From Ancylobacter sp. TS-1 (GTDB lineage Bacteria > Pseudomonadota > Alphaproteobacteria > Rhizobiales > Xanthobacteraceae), in contig NZ_CP045144.1 in the NCBI RefSeq assembly GCF_009223885.1, positions 3,460,001 to 3,524,000 on the forward strand: a DNA stretch of 64,000 bases, in the 5' to 3' direction. Shown here in pieces: positions 17,228 to 25,816 of the stretch. The position numbers and the translations under genes were made by a program. Positions within the stretch are counted from its first letter, which is position 1. Each line of letters opens with the position of its first letter. The notes under the pieces are model-generated. The model was not told the DNA's origin, did not search any database, and saw only the letters and a list, made by a program, of their open reading frames with translations.

Positions 17228-17689
17228 TCAGCCGAGCTTGCGGAGCAGGTGGACCACCTGGATGCGCTCTTCCTCGGTCAGCGGTGCGAGCGTCGCCTCG
17301 GTGATCGCTTGCGCGACCAGTGTGGCTGCGTCGGCGACCGACCGGCCGCGCTCGGACAGGCCGACGGCGCGGCGCCGGCGGTCGAGCGGGTCGTCCGCCG
17401 TCAGCACGAAGCCGCGGGCGCGCAGGCGGTCCACCACGCCCTTGATGGTGGCGGCATCGAGATAGACCAGCCGGCCGAGACGATTCTGCGAACAGGGGCC
17501 GACCTCCCGCAGCTTGGCGAGGGTGGCGAACTGAGGCGGCGTCAGCCCCTCGATCATGCGCGCGGCGAACAGCGCGGTGTGGCGCTGGTTGGCGACGCGC
17601 ATGAGAAAACCCACCTGCTCGCTGAGCCGGTAGGCGTCGATTGCCGAAGCCTTGACGTCCGCAACCTCGTCAGGGCTGTCCGGATCCAT
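17228..17689 (-). CDS. MarR family transcriptional regulator
   Basis: A 153-residue winged-helix protein. Q-F-A-T-L-A-K-L-R-E-V-G and L-G-R-L-V-Y-L-D-A-A-T-I-K-G-V-V-D-R-L form the recognition part, and D-P-L-D-R-R-R-R-A-V-G-L-S is the wing. It binds DNA as a dimer and is usually released by a phenolic or other small ligand. The ATG at 17689 is preferred over an upstream TTG. It lies about 90 bases downstream of the end of the ABC importer operon, on the same strand, and may regulate it or the racemase; neither can be shown here. Confidence 0.9.
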   Translation of the reverse strand: MDPDSPDEVADVKASAIDAYRLSEQVGFLMRVANQRHTALFAARMIEGLTPPQFATLAKLREVGPCSQNRLGRLVYLDAATIKGVVDRLRARGFVLTADDPLDRRRRAVGLSERGRSVADAATLVAQAITEATLAPLTEEERIQVVHLLRKLG

Positions 17690-17780
17690 TGGCCCTCTTC
17701 CCCCCGAAGACAACCGTTACCGTTGCATCAGAGCACAATTGAGCCGGCTCGCAAACGCAAGACTCGGAATATTGGTAAAT

Positions 17781-18503
17781 CTAATCAACCAGACCCAATA
17801 GTCCTGTCGATTCTTCGCGCCCTGCCAGCGCATCCATCTCGCCTTGCCAGCGCATTTCTCCCTGCTCGATGACATAGGCGCGATTACAGATCGCCCGGCA
17901 GAGAAAAGAATTCTGCTCGGAGATCAGGAAGGACATTCCCCTTGCCTTGAGCCGGGTCAGTGCGTGGATCATTTGTTCTACAACAATAGGCGCAACTCCT
18001 TCCGATGGCTCATCGAGCATCAGCAACGCAGGGTTGCCGACGAGGGCCCTGGCGACCGCCAGCATCTGCTGCTCGCCGCCGGACATCCGTCCGCCGGGCC
18101 GCGCGCGCAGATCGGCGAGATGGGGGAAGAGTTCGAAGATGGCGTCGTCGGTCCACGGCGAGGCGGTGTGGGGCGGCGCGCGGCGCCCGAGGTCGAGATT
18201 CTCGGTCACGGTGAGGTCGGTGAAGATCCGGCGGTCCTCCGGTACGTAGCCGATGCCGAGCCGCGCGATCGCGTGGGTGGGAAGGCCGGACAGGTCGTGA
18301 CCGTCGAAGACCATGCGGCGCGCCCGCCGCCGAGCCAGTCCCATCAGTGCCTTCATCGTGGTCGACTTGCCGGCGCCGTTGCGCCCGACCAGGGCGACGG
18401 CTTCGCCGCGTCCCACGGTGAGGGACAGGCCGAACAGGATGCGCGCCTCGCCATACCAGGCGTCGAGGCCGTCGACGTCGAGCAGGGGGACGGATGCGGT
18501 CAT
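17781..18503 (-). CDS. livF: branched-chain-type ABC importer ATPase, LivF-like
   Basis: A 240-residue ATPase with Walker A G-R-N-G-A-G-K-S-T, signature M-S-G-G-E-Q-Q-M-L, Walker B L-L-M-L-D-E-P-S-E-G and the H-loop replaced by S-E-Q-N as is normal in LivF. It powers import together with LivG. Its ATG overlaps the stop of livG by four bases (ATGA), so the two are translationally coupled. It is the last gene of the livK-HM-G-F operon. Confidence 0.92.
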   Translation of the reverse strand: MTASVPLLDVDGLDAWYGEARILFGLSLTVGRGEAVALVGRNGAGKSTTMKALMGLARRRARRMVFDGHDLSGLPTHAIARLGIGYVPEDRRIFTDLTVTENLDLGRRAPPHTASPWTDDAIFELFPHLADLRARPGGRMSGGEQQMLAVARALVGNPALLMLDEPSEGVAPIVVEQMIHALTRLKARGMSFLISEQNSFLCRAICNRAYVIEQGEMRWQGEMDALAGREESTGLLGLVD

Positions 18504-19279
18504 GGCCGTGCTCCCGCGGGAGCGCTGCCGCCGAGATAGACCTCGCGCACCAGCGGGTCGCGGCGCACATCGTCGACGCTGCCATCGGCGATGAGGCGCC
18601 CGCGCGCCAGCACGATCACCCGGTCGGCGTGGCCGAACACGACATCCATGGAATGCTCGGTGAACAGCACGGCAAGCCCGTGCGAACGGGTGAGGGCGCG
18701 CACCAGCGCAATCATCTCGCGCCGCTCCGTGCCGGCCATGCCGGCGGTGGGCTCGTCCATCAGCAGCAGGCGGGGCGCACCGGCGAGCGCCATGGCGAGT
18801 TCCAGCCGCTTCACGTCGCCATAGGCGAGGGCGCTGGCCGGGCGGTCGGCCTGAGCCGCCATGCCGGTCTGCGCCAGCAGGTCGAGGGCCTCGTCCCGCC
18901 CCAGAGAGCGCGCCGGGCGCCAGAGATCGAACACGCCGCCCCGCGCGGCGGCGAGTGCCGTCTGCACGTTCTCCAGCGCCGTCATCGAGCCGAACACGGC
19001 GGCCACCTGGAAGGTGCGCCCGACCCCGAGCGCGGCGATGCGGCGGGGCGGCAGGCCGGTGATGTCGCGCCCGGAAAGGCGCACCGTGCCGGCATCCGGA
19101 CGCAACTGGCCATTGACGATGTTGAAGCAGGTCGACTTGCCGGCCCCGTTCGGCCCGATAAGCGCGAGCAACTCGCCCGCCGCGATGTCGAAGCTGACGC
19201 CGTCGAGCGCGCACACGCCGCCATAGCTGCGGGTCAGGCCGCGCACCTCCAGCACGGTTCGGCGCGGGGCGGCGCTCAT
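18500..19279 (-). CDS. livG: branched-chain-type ABC importer ATPase, LivG-like
   Basis: A 259-residue ATPase. Walker A is G-P-N-G-A-G-K-S-T, the signature is L-A-Y-G-D-V-K-R-L-E (the usual LivG variant of LSGGQ), Walker B is L-L-L-M-D-E-P-T-A-G-M and the H-loop is F-T-E-H-S-M. It pairs with LivF under the fused permease. Its start overlaps the permease stop by four bases and its stop overlaps the livF start. Confidence 0.93.
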   Translation of the reverse strand: MSAAPRRTVLEVRGLTRSYGGVCALDGVSFDIAAGELLALIGPNGAGKSTCFNIVNGQLRPDAGTVRLSGRDITGLPPRRIAALGVGRTFQVAAVFGSMTALENVQTALAAARGGVFDLWRPARSLGRDEALDLLAQTGMAAQADRPASALAYGDVKRLELAMALAGAPRLLLMDEPTAGMAGTERREMIALVRALTRSHGLAVLFTEHSMDVVFGHADRVIVLARGRLIADGSVDDVRRDPLVREVYLGGSAPAGARP

Positions 19280-21174
19280 CGCGGGTTCCCCGACAGGCTC
19301 CGCGCGCGGCGCAGGCCCCCCGCAATGCCGGCGGGAAACAGCAGCACCACGGCGAGGATGACGGCGCCGAGCAAGGCGCGCCAGTAGTCTGTCTCGCGCA
19401 TCACCATGTCCTGCAGCAGGGTGAAGCCGCCGGCGCCGACGATCGGTCCCATCAGGCTCTGCACGCCGCCGAGCAGCACCATCACCAGTCCGTCGATGGA
19501 GCGGCCCACCGAGATCGCCTCGGGCGAGATCGAGCCCTTGGCGAAGGCGAACAGCGCGCCGGCGGCCCCGCACAGCGTGCCGGCCATCACGAAGGCGAGC
19601 CAGCGCACCCGCGCCACCGGGATGCCGGAGGCTTCCGCCCGCAGGCGCGAATCGCGCGCCGCGCGCAGCGCATGGCCGAAGGGCGCGAAGACGAAGCGCC
19701 GTATCAGGAAAAGGCCGATGAGCGTCACTGACAGCGCGGCGAGGTAGAGCCCGGCCGGCTCGTCGAACGGCGCCTGCGGCCAGACGCCGAACAGGCCGTT
19801 CGAGCCGCCGGTGACGTCCTCCCACTGATAGACGATGGACCAGACGATCTGGGCGAAGGCCAGCGTCAGCATGGCGAAATAGACGCCTTCCAGCCGCACG
19901 CAGAACCAGCCGAACAGGGCCGCGCCCGCGCCCGCCGTGCCCACCCCCACGGCGAAGGCGAGCGGGGTGGAGGCGCCGAGCTGGGTGGCGGCGAAGGCGG
20001 TGCCATAGGCGCCAAGGCCGAAATAGGCGGCGTGGCCGAAGGAGGCCATGCCGCCCGGCCCCATGATGAAGTGCAGCGAGGCGGCGAACAGCGCTGCGAT
20101 CACCATGTCGAGCGCCAGCACCGGGGCGTAGGCGAAGAACTGGCCGATCAGTGGCACGGCCGCGAACAGGGCCACGGCGACAAGGGCGAGAATCCGCCCG
20201 CGCCCGCCGAGCGGGGCCAGCGGCGGCTCGGCCGCGCCGCGCACGGTCGAGGGCGGCTGCGGCCGACCGAACAGGCCGTGCGGGCGCACGATCAGCACCA
20301 AGGCCATGACCAGGAATTCGGCCACCAGCGTCAGGCGCGACATGTTGAAGGCATGACCGGCGATCTCGACGACGCCGAGCGCGGTGCACAGCGCCTTGAC
20401 CTCGGCCACCAGCACGGCGGCGAGATAGGCGCCGCTGATCGAGCCCATGCCGCCGACCACCACCACCACGAAGGCATCGCCCAGCACCGACAGGTCGATG
20501 GAAAGGTTCGCCGGCTCGCGCGCCATCTGCAGCGCCCCGCCGAGCCCGGCGACGCCGGCCCCGAGCGCGAAGACCGCGGTGAACAGCAACGCCTCGTTGA
20601 TGCCGAGCGCGGCGACCATCTCGCGGTCCTGCGTGGCGGCGCGGATCAGCCGGCCGAAGCGGGTGCGCTTGAGGATCAGGTGGAGGACGATGAGGACGAT
20701 CGGACCGATGAGGGCGAGGAAGATGTCGTATTCCGGCAGCCGGCGGCCGAGGAATTCGACGGAGCCGGAGAGCCCCGGCGCGCGCGGCCCGAGAATGTCC
20801 TCCGGTCCCCACAGGAACAGCACTGCGTCGTTGATCACCAGCAGCAGGGCGAAGGTGGCGAGCAACTGGTAGAGCTCGGGCGCGGCATAGAGCCGGCGCA
20901 GCAGCACGACCTCGACCAGCGCGCCGAGCAGCGCCACCGCCAGCGTGGCGGCGAGGATGCCGCCCCAGAAGCCGGCCGCGCCGCCGATTGTCCCCGACAG
21001 CGCCGGCGCCAGCGTGACGGCGAGGTACAACCCCAGCATGTAGAAGGAGCCGTGCGCCATGTTCACGATGCGGGTCACGCCGAAGATGATCGACAGGCCG
21101 GCGGCGACGAGGAACAGGCCCGATGCCGAGGCGAGGCCGTTGACCCCCTGGAACAGGAGCGAATCGAGCGACAT
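19276..21174 (-). CDS. fused LivH-LivM branched-chain-type ABC permease
   Basis: A 632-residue inner-membrane protein that joins both permease subunits of a HAAT-family importer. Residues 1 to about 290 are LivH (F-G-V-T-R-I-V-N-M-A-H-G-S, later V-V-V-G-G-M-G-S-I-S-G), and about 310-632 are LivM (G-P-G-G-M-A-S-F-G-H-A-A, G-G-S-N-G-L-F-G, V-M-V-L-L-G-G-V-Q-S-L-M-G-P). Each half keeps its own EAA-like cytoplasmic loop (A-L-G-I-N and A-S-G-I-P). A Pro/Gly-rich linker lies near 295-310. The operon therefore has all five functions in four genes. The transported compound may be a branched-chain amino acid, an amide or urea-like compound. Confidence 0.93.
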   Translation of the reverse strand: MSLDSLLFQGVNGLASASGLFLVAAGLSIIFGVTRIVNMAHGSFYMLGLYLAVTLAPALSGTIGGAAGFWGGILAATLAVALLGALVEVVLLRRLYAAPELYQLLATFALLLVINDAVLFLWGPEDILGPRAPGLSGSVEFLGRRLPEYDIFLALIGPIVLIVLHLILKRTRFGRLIRAATQDREMVAALGINEALLFTAVFALGAGVAGLGGALQMAREPANLSIDLSVLGDAFVVVVVGGMGSISGAYLAAVLVAEVKALCTALGVVEIAGHAFNMSRLTLVAEFLVMALVLIVRPHGLFGRPQPPSTVRGAAEPPLAPLGGRGRILALVAVALFAAVPLIGQFFAYAPVLALDMVIAALFAASLHFIMGPGGMASFGHAAYFGLGAYGTAFAATQLGASTPLAFAVGVGTAGAGAALFGWFCVRLEGVYFAMLTLAFAQIVWSIVYQWEDVTGGSNGLFGVWPQAPFDEPAGLYLAALSVTLIGLFLIRRFVFAPFGHALRAARDSRLRAEASGIPVARVRWLAFVMAGTLCGAAGALFAFAKGSISPEAISVGRSIDGLVMVLLGGVQSLMGPIVGAGGFTLLQDMVMRETDYWRALLGAVILAVVLLFPAGIAGGLRRARSLSGNPR

Positions 21175-21204
21175 CCGGTCTTCCCGCCCTTCGCGGCCGT
21201 GCGG

Positions 21205-22431
21205 TCAGTCGGCCGCCGGTCGCAGCTTCGCCACCTCGGCATCGGAGGGCAGCACGCTCGCGCCGTCGACATAGACCGGATCGAGCATCACGCCGCGCCC
21301 GTCCTTTACCGCCAGCGTGCCGACATAGGCGCCGAGCGTCGCCTGATGGTCGCTGGCGCGGAAGGTGAAGGGGCCGAACGGGCCATCCACGGCGAGCCCC
21401 GAAAAGGCGGCGACCAGCTTCTCGGTGTCGGTGCTGCCCGCCCGCGCGATGCCGGCGGCGATCGACTTGATGGTGGTGTAGCCGACGATGGAGCCGAGCC
21501 GGGGATGGTCGCCATAGGCGGCGCGGTAGGCGTCGAGGAAGGCTTTGTGCTCGGGCGTTTCGATGGCGTACCAGGGATAGCCCGTCACCACCCAGCCGGC
21601 CGGCGTCTCGTCCTTCAGCGGGTCGAGATATTCCGGCTCGCCGGACAGAAGGCTGACGACGAAGGCGCCGTCCAGCGCGCCGCGCGTATTGGCCTCGCGC
21701 ACGAATTTGGCGAGGTCGGGCCCGAACAGCACGTTGAACACGCCATCGGGTTTGGCGTCGGCGATGGCCTGCGCCACCGGGCCGGCGTCGATCTTGCCGA
21801 GCGGGGTCGCCTGCTCGGCGACGAACTCGACATCGGGCTGGGCGGCCCGGATCAGCTTCTTGAAGGTCTCGGCGGCGGACTGGCCATATTCGTAATTGGG
21901 ATAGACCAGCGCCCAGCGCTTGCGCTTGGCCGCCGTCGCGGCCGGCAGCAGCATCGCCACCTGCATGTAGGTGGAAGGGCGCAGGCGGAAGGTGTAGCGG
22001 TTGCCGTCGGCCCAGGTCAGCTTGTCGGTCAGCGGCTCGGCGGCGAGGAAGAACACCTTGCGCCGCTTGGCATAGTCCGCCACCGCGAGCCCGACATGCG
22101 ACAGGAAGGTGCCGGTGAGCAGGTCCACCTTCTCGCGCGTCACCAGTTCCTCGGCGACGCGCACGGCGTCGCCCGGATTGCCGCCATCGTCGCGGGAGAC
22201 CAGTTCGAGCGGCCGGCCGAGTACGCCGCCGCTCGCGTTCACCTGGTCGAGCGCGAGCTGCATGCCCTTCCGGTATGGATCGAGAAAGGCGGGTTGCGCC
22301 TTGTAGCTGTTGAGTTCGCCGATGCGGATCGGCTCCGCGCCGGCGGGCAGGAGCGCACCGAGAAGGAGTGCCGCCGCGCCCGCCAGCGTGGCGCGCAGCC
22401 GGCGCGGACAGCCCAGGCTCGAAGGACGCAT
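21205..22431 (-). CDS. ABC importer substrate-binding protein, LivK/AmiC-like
   Basis: A 408-residue periplasmic type I binding protein. A signal peptide with an arginine-rich start runs to about residue 32; the mature part begins E-P-I-R-I-G-E-L-N-S-Y and shows the usual Q-L-A-L-D-Q-V-N-A-S-G-G-V-L-G-R-P segment. The start at 22431 has GGAGAG 6 bases upstream; an in-frame GTG at 22449 is weaker. It is the first gene of the importer operon, 30 bases before the fused permease. The ligand pocket cannot be assigned by eye. Confidence 0.92.
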   Translation of the reverse strand: MRPSSLGCPRRLRATLAGAAALLLGALLPAGAEPIRIGELNSYKAQPAFLDPYRKGMQLALDQVNASGGVLGRPLELVSRDDGGNPGDAVRVAEELVTREKVDLLTGTFLSHVGLAVADYAKRRKVFFLAAEPLTDKLTWADGNRYTFRLRPSTYMQVAMLLPAATAAKRKRWALVYPNYEYGQSAAETFKKLIRAAQPDVEFVAEQATPLGKIDAGPVAQAIADAKPDGVFNVLFGPDLAKFVREANTRGALDGAFVVSLLSGEPEYLDPLKDETPAGWVVTGYPWYAIETPEHKAFLDAYRAAYGDHPRLGSIVGYTTIKSIAAGIARAGSTDTEKLVAAFSGLAVDGPFGPFTFRASDHQATLGAYVGTLAVKDGRGVMLDPVYVDGASVLPSDAEVAKLRPAAD

Positions 22432-22532
22432 GAAGGCTCTCCGGTTCACTCCGCCGACGGGGGTGGCGGCGTTGCCGTCAGCCTATCGCCTCCCGGCCGG
22501 CGGTCCAGTCCCGTCTTGCGCCCGCCCCGCCC

Positions 22533-23435
22533 TCACGGGCCGATTTCGACATCCGGCTCGGGCACGGCGGGGGCGCGGCGCGAGGCGATGAGCGCGCCGC
22601 CGACGATGAAGGCGGCCCCGAGCAGCGTGCCGGGCGAGGGAATCTCGCCGAATGCCGCCAGCCCGATGCCCACCGCCCAGACGAAGGCGGTGTATTCGAG
22701 TACGCCGAGCCGGCTGGCGTCGGCGCGTCCATAGGCCCAGGCCATGCACAGGTGCCCGGCCGTGCCGAGCAGGCCGATGGCCAGGAACACGACCAGCTCG
22801 GCGGCGGACGGCGCTGTCCACTGCGCGATGCCGAGGGGTGCCAGCAGCAGGCCGGCGAACACGTTCTGCAACAGCACGATGGTCGGCAGCGGGTCGCGCG
22901 CGGCGCGGCTCTTCAGCGTCACCATGGCGAGCGCATAGGTGATGGCGGAGGCGATGGCGGCGGCGAGGCCGAGCGCGTTGGCGCCCTCGCCGGTGGCGGC
23001 GGAGGGCTCCAACTCGCTCCACAGCACCACCAGCACGCCGACGAAGCCGAGCGTCAGCGCGATGAAGATGGCCCGCCCCGGCCGCTCTCCCAGCAGGGCA
23101 GCGGCGAAAAGGGCGATGAAGATCGGCGAGGTGAAGGACAGCGCCAGCGCCACGGCGAGCGGCAGCACCGCCAGCGAATAGAAGAAGAACAGCGCGGTCA
23201 TCGCCACCACGACCGAGCGCCAGGCATGCGGGCGGACGATCGCCATGGTCGGAAGGGCGGTGCGCATCGCGCGGAAGACGGCGAACGCCGCCAGCGCGCC
23301 GAAGAGGTAGCGCAGCAGCGCGATCTGCCCGATGCCATGCGCGCCGGCGACGTATTTGATCAGGCCGTCCATCACCGACAGCAAACCGATGCCCGCCACC
23401 GCCATGAGGGCGGGGCCGGACTGAAACCGGGCCAT
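22533..23435 (-). CDS. DMT superfamily (EamA) transporter
   Basis: A 300-residue inner-membrane protein with about ten hydrophobic helices arranged as two EamA repeats (first Q-I-A-L-L-R-Y-L-F-G-A-L-A-A and L-S-F-T-S-P-I-F-I-A-L, second near residues 155-290 with Y-T-A-F-V-W-A). Members export metabolites or amino acids. It starts three bases after the stop of the acetyltransferase gene, so they form a two-gene unit. Substrate unknown. Confidence 0.9.
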   Translation of the reverse strand: MARFQSGPALMAVAGIGLLSVMDGLIKYVAGAHGIGQIALLRYLFGALAAFAVFRAMRTALPTMAIVRPHAWRSVVVAMTALFFFYSLAVLPLAVALALSFTSPIFIALFAAALLGERPGRAIFIALTLGFVGVLVVLWSELEPSAATGEGANALGLAAAIASAITYALAMVTLKSRAARDPLPTIVLLQNVFAGLLLAPLGIAQWTAPSAAELVVFLAIGLLGTAGHLCMAWAYGRADASRLGVLEYTAFVWAVGIGLAAFGEIPSPGTLLGAAFIVGGALIASRRAPAVPEPDVEIGP

Positions 23436-23438
23436 GGT

Positions 23439-23969
23439 TCAGCTTTCCATCGCGGGCTGGAGGGGGACGGCGCCGACCAGCACGCACCGGTAGTCGTATT
23501 CCCAGGTGGCGGACAGGTCGTGGCACTCGCGCGCGGCGCCAACGCGCGCGAAGCCGCTCACCTCATAGAAGCGGTGGGCGTCGACGAAGCGGGAGTCCGT
23601 CCACAGGCGCACTTCCGGGGCGTCGCGGGCCGTCGCCTCCGCCAGCGCCGTCGCCATCAGCGCGCGGGCGACGCCGCGCCGGCGCGCGGCGCGGGCCACA
23701 TAGACCTTGGAGACTTCCATCGTCCCTTTGGGCGCGGCGTCATCCCGCATCGGGAAGAGGCCGAGCGAGCCGATCACCGTCCCGCCGTCCTCGGCGACCC
23801 AGATCGTCCCGCCGCGCGCGGCGAAGTGGCTGGCGATGGCGTCGAGTTCGGGAAACTCGGCCGCGCGGTCGAACACGCAGCCCTCATATTCGGCAAAGGC
23901 GGCGGCGATCAGCCCGGCGATGGCGTCGCCATCGGCGTCGGTCGCCGGTCGGATAAGGAAATCGTTCAC
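23439..23969 (-). CDS. GNAT family N-acetyltransferase
   Basis: A 176-residue acetyltransferase. The acetyl-CoA loop is V-A-R-A-A-R-R-R-G-V-A-R-A-L (R/Q-x-x-G-x-G/A type), preceded by the beta-4 stretch M-E-V-S-K-V-Y. The C-terminal part R-L-W-T-D-S-R-F and R-F-Y-E-V-S-G-F-A is typical. I chose GTG at 23969, with GGAG 8 bases upstream; in-frame GTG at 24011 would add 14 residues. The acetyl acceptor is unknown. It is paired with the DMT transporter gene. Confidence 0.85.
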   Translation of the reverse strand: MNDFLIRPATDADGDAIAGLIAAAFAEYEGCVFDRAAEFPELDAIASHFAARGGTIWVAEDGGTVIGSLGLFPMRDDAAPKGTMEVSKVYVARAARRRGVARALMATALAEATARDAPEVRLWTDSRFVDAHRFYEVSGFARVGAARECHDLSATWEYDYRCVLVGAVPLQPAMES

Positions 23970-24167
23970 GTCGGACACTCCGGCCCGACGCTCGGCCCAA
24001 TTTTCCGCCACAGCTTGCGGAAGGTTCGACGTCGGGGCGCGGCCGGACTATGTTCGGCTGGCCTTCTGGCGTAAAGCTCAATCATTATGCTGGAGTCAGA
24101 TTCCGGGAGTCTGTCGCCTTCGCGCGTTGCGACGGTCTTCCGGCAGCCATCCGTTCCGGAGTGCTCA

Positions 24168-24644
24168 ATGATCGCATCCTACCGCGTCGTCCGTCTGGCC
24201 CTCTTCGCGGCTTTCGCGGCCGTCCTTGCCGGCTGCGCCGGCACGCAGACCCCGCAGCGTGTGGAAACCTCCATGCCGCGATTCACCTCACCGATCACAC
24301 CCCAGCAGGTGGTCGGCAAGTGGGGGCTGGCCGCCTACCATCGGCCGGAGGATGCGGCGCGCACGGAAGCGCAGGCGCGGCAGGGCTGCCGCCAGCCCTA
24401 TGTGATCAATGCGGGCCCCTCGGGCGGCTTCATGATGTATCTGGCCGACGATTCGCAGCCTTCCGAAGTGGTCTCCAAGCAGGTCGGCACCGGCCCGATC
24501 TATATCGGCCTGCCGGACGAGCCGCCGGGCGCGCAGTCCGACCGCGAGGTCGTGCGCTTCGACGGCCAGGTGATGGTGCTCAAATGGCTCGATCCCGAAG
24601 TGGCCGGCCGCTACGGCACCATGGTCTATATTCGCTGCCCGTGA
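24168..24644 (+). CDS. conserved hypothetical lipoprotein
   Basis: A 158-residue protein with a type II signal peptide and lipobox V-L-A-G-C at about residues 19-23, so it is anchored to a membrane facing the periplasm. The mature domain (Q-Q-V-V-G-K-W-G-L-A-A-Y-H and Y-G-T-M-V-Y-I-R-C-P at the end) resembles a family I recall only as hypothetical proteins of Rhizobiales; one internal and one terminal cysteine could form a disulphide. GGAG lies 7 bases before the ATG. It precedes the L,D-transpeptidase gene on the same strand. Function unknown. Confidence 0.8.
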   Translation: MIASYRVVRLALFAAFAAVLAGCAGTQTPQRVETSMPRFTSPITPQQVVGKWGLAAYHRPEDAARTEAQARQGCRQPYVINAGPSGGFMMYLADDSQPSEVVSKQVGTGPIYIGLPDEPPGAQSDREVVRFDGQVMVLKWLDPEVAGRYGTMVYIRCP

Positions 24645-24664
24645 CGGCGAACTGAGACGCGGCG

Positions 24665-24692
24665 CCGGCCTGCGGGCCGGCCCGCAGGCCGG
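24665..24692. terminator. 14-bp perfect palindrome after the lipoprotein gene
   Basis: CCGGCCTGCGGGCC is followed directly by its reverse complement. In an RNA it would form a strong hairpin 20 bases after the lipoprotein stop. There is no T-run, so termination is inferred. Confidence 0.45.
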
Positions 24693-24717
24693 ATTCCCCT
24701 GCGCTCCTAAGGGTCTA

Positions 24718-24746
24718 TTAACCATAAGGTACCATCCTGCGGTTAA
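24718..24746. promoter_or_regulatory. TTAACC-N17-GGTTAA dyad upstream of L,D-transpeptidase
   Basis: A 6-bp inverted repeat, with TTAACCAT on the left, in the only AT-rich patch before the ldt gene (start 24768). TTAACCAT resembles a half-site of the alphaproteobacterial cell-cycle regulator CtrA, but the spacing is not the standard TTAA-N7-TTAA. Confidence 0.35.
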
Positions 24747-24767
24747 TTCCCTGGGAGCCTCAGCGAC

Positions 24768-25697
24768 ATGCGCGGTGATTCGCCTTCCGCCTCGTCCCGT
24801 CCGGACCTGACCGCCGGATTTCGCGCCGCGCTTCGGACGGTTGGCGCGGCCATGATCGCCTTCGCGGCGGTGGCCGGCGGTGCCGGGCCGGTTGCGGCGC
24901 AGAGCGGGGGCGGCGTCTACGGCTACCAGTCCTCCTATCAGCTCTATTCGCGCGCCGCCGCGTCCGGCGCCTCGGCCTGGCGGCCGGGCTCCGGCGTCGT
25001 CTATCCCAGCGGCAATGTCTACCAGCCCCCGCGTCCCGGCGCGGATGTCGGCGGAGGCGGCGTCTATGGCTATGCCGGCTCGGCGGGCGGCGCCGCGCCG
25101 GCGGCCGCTCCCGCGCGCCCGGCGACCCGCTCCACCGGCGGTACGCGCACCGCCGCCCTGCCCACGACCTATACCGAGGCCGAGCCCGACTATTACGACG
25201 ACGATGCCGCGCCCATGCCGGTCTACCGCCGCGCCACCGGCGCCAAGGGCATCGACCGCAAGTTCGACCGCAAGCTGGTGCGCTACACCAGCTCCGACCC
25301 GGCCGGCACCATCATCGTCGATACCGGGGCGCGCTATCTCTATCTGATCCAGGGCAACGGCACCGCCGTGCGCTACGGAATCGGCGTCGGCAAGGAAGGC
25401 TTCCAGTGGTCCGGCAGCGAGCGCATCGCCCGCAAGGCGGAATGGCCGGAATGGCGCCCGCCCACCGAGATGATCCAGCGCCGGCCCGACCTGCCGCGCG
25501 TCATGGCCGGCGGCGAGGACAACCCGCTCGGCGCCCGTGCCCTCTATCTCGGCAACACGCTCTACCGCATCCACGGCTCCAACGAGCCGGAGACCATCGG
25601 CCAGGCGGTCTCCTCCGGCTGCATCCGCATGCGCAACCCGGATGTCATCGACCTCTACGACCGGGTGAAGGTCGGCGCGCTGGTGCGGGTGATCTGA
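24768..25697 (+). CDS. L,D-transpeptidase (YkuD domain)
   Basis: A 309-residue exported protein. The signal segment has a long N-region and hydrophobic core ending A-A-Q near residue 44. A Gly/Tyr/Pro-rich stretch follows, then a YkuD domain from about residue 165. The catalytic cysteine is C285 in A-V-S-S-G-C-I-R-M, with the partner histidine in Y-R-I-H-G-S. It forms 3-3 cross-links in peptidoglycan or attaches proteins to it; Rhizobiales carry many such paralogues. The gene has its own AT-rich upstream region. Confidence 0.92.
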   Translation: MRGDSPSASSRPDLTAGFRAALRTVGAAMIAFAAVAGGAGPVAAQSGGGVYGYQSSYQLYSRAAASGASAWRPGSGVVYPSGNVYQPPRPGADVGGGGVYGYAGSAGGAAPAAAPARPATRSTGGTRTAALPTTYTEAEPDYYDDDAAPMPVYRRATGAKGIDRKFDRKLVRYTSSDPAGTIIVDTGARYLYLIQGNGTAVRYGIGVGKEGFQWSGSERIARKAEWPEWRPPTEMIQRRPDLPRVMAGGEDNPLGARALYLGNTLYRIHGSNEPETIGQAVSSGCIRMRNPDVIDLYDRVKVGALVRVI

Positions 25698-25816
25698 CCC
25701 GCCCGGCGCTTTCCTGCGGCGTCGCGTAACCACGTGCCCGTCCGCCGCTTGGATGCGCGCGGCCTCTCCGCTATGGTCCCGCCCGATTTCGGATCGAACG
25801 CGGGAGCCGCGAGCAG

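Noticed and set aside
18500..19279. LivG signature L-A-Y-G-D considered a degenerate, inactive ABC motif
   Set aside because: This form is normal for LivG-type ATPases; Walker A, Walker B and H-loop are intact.
20032..22734. A 900-codon plus-strand frame opposite the liv genes
   Set aside because: Low-complexity Arg/Gln/Glu/His product; the minus strand holds the ABC importer with all expected motifs.
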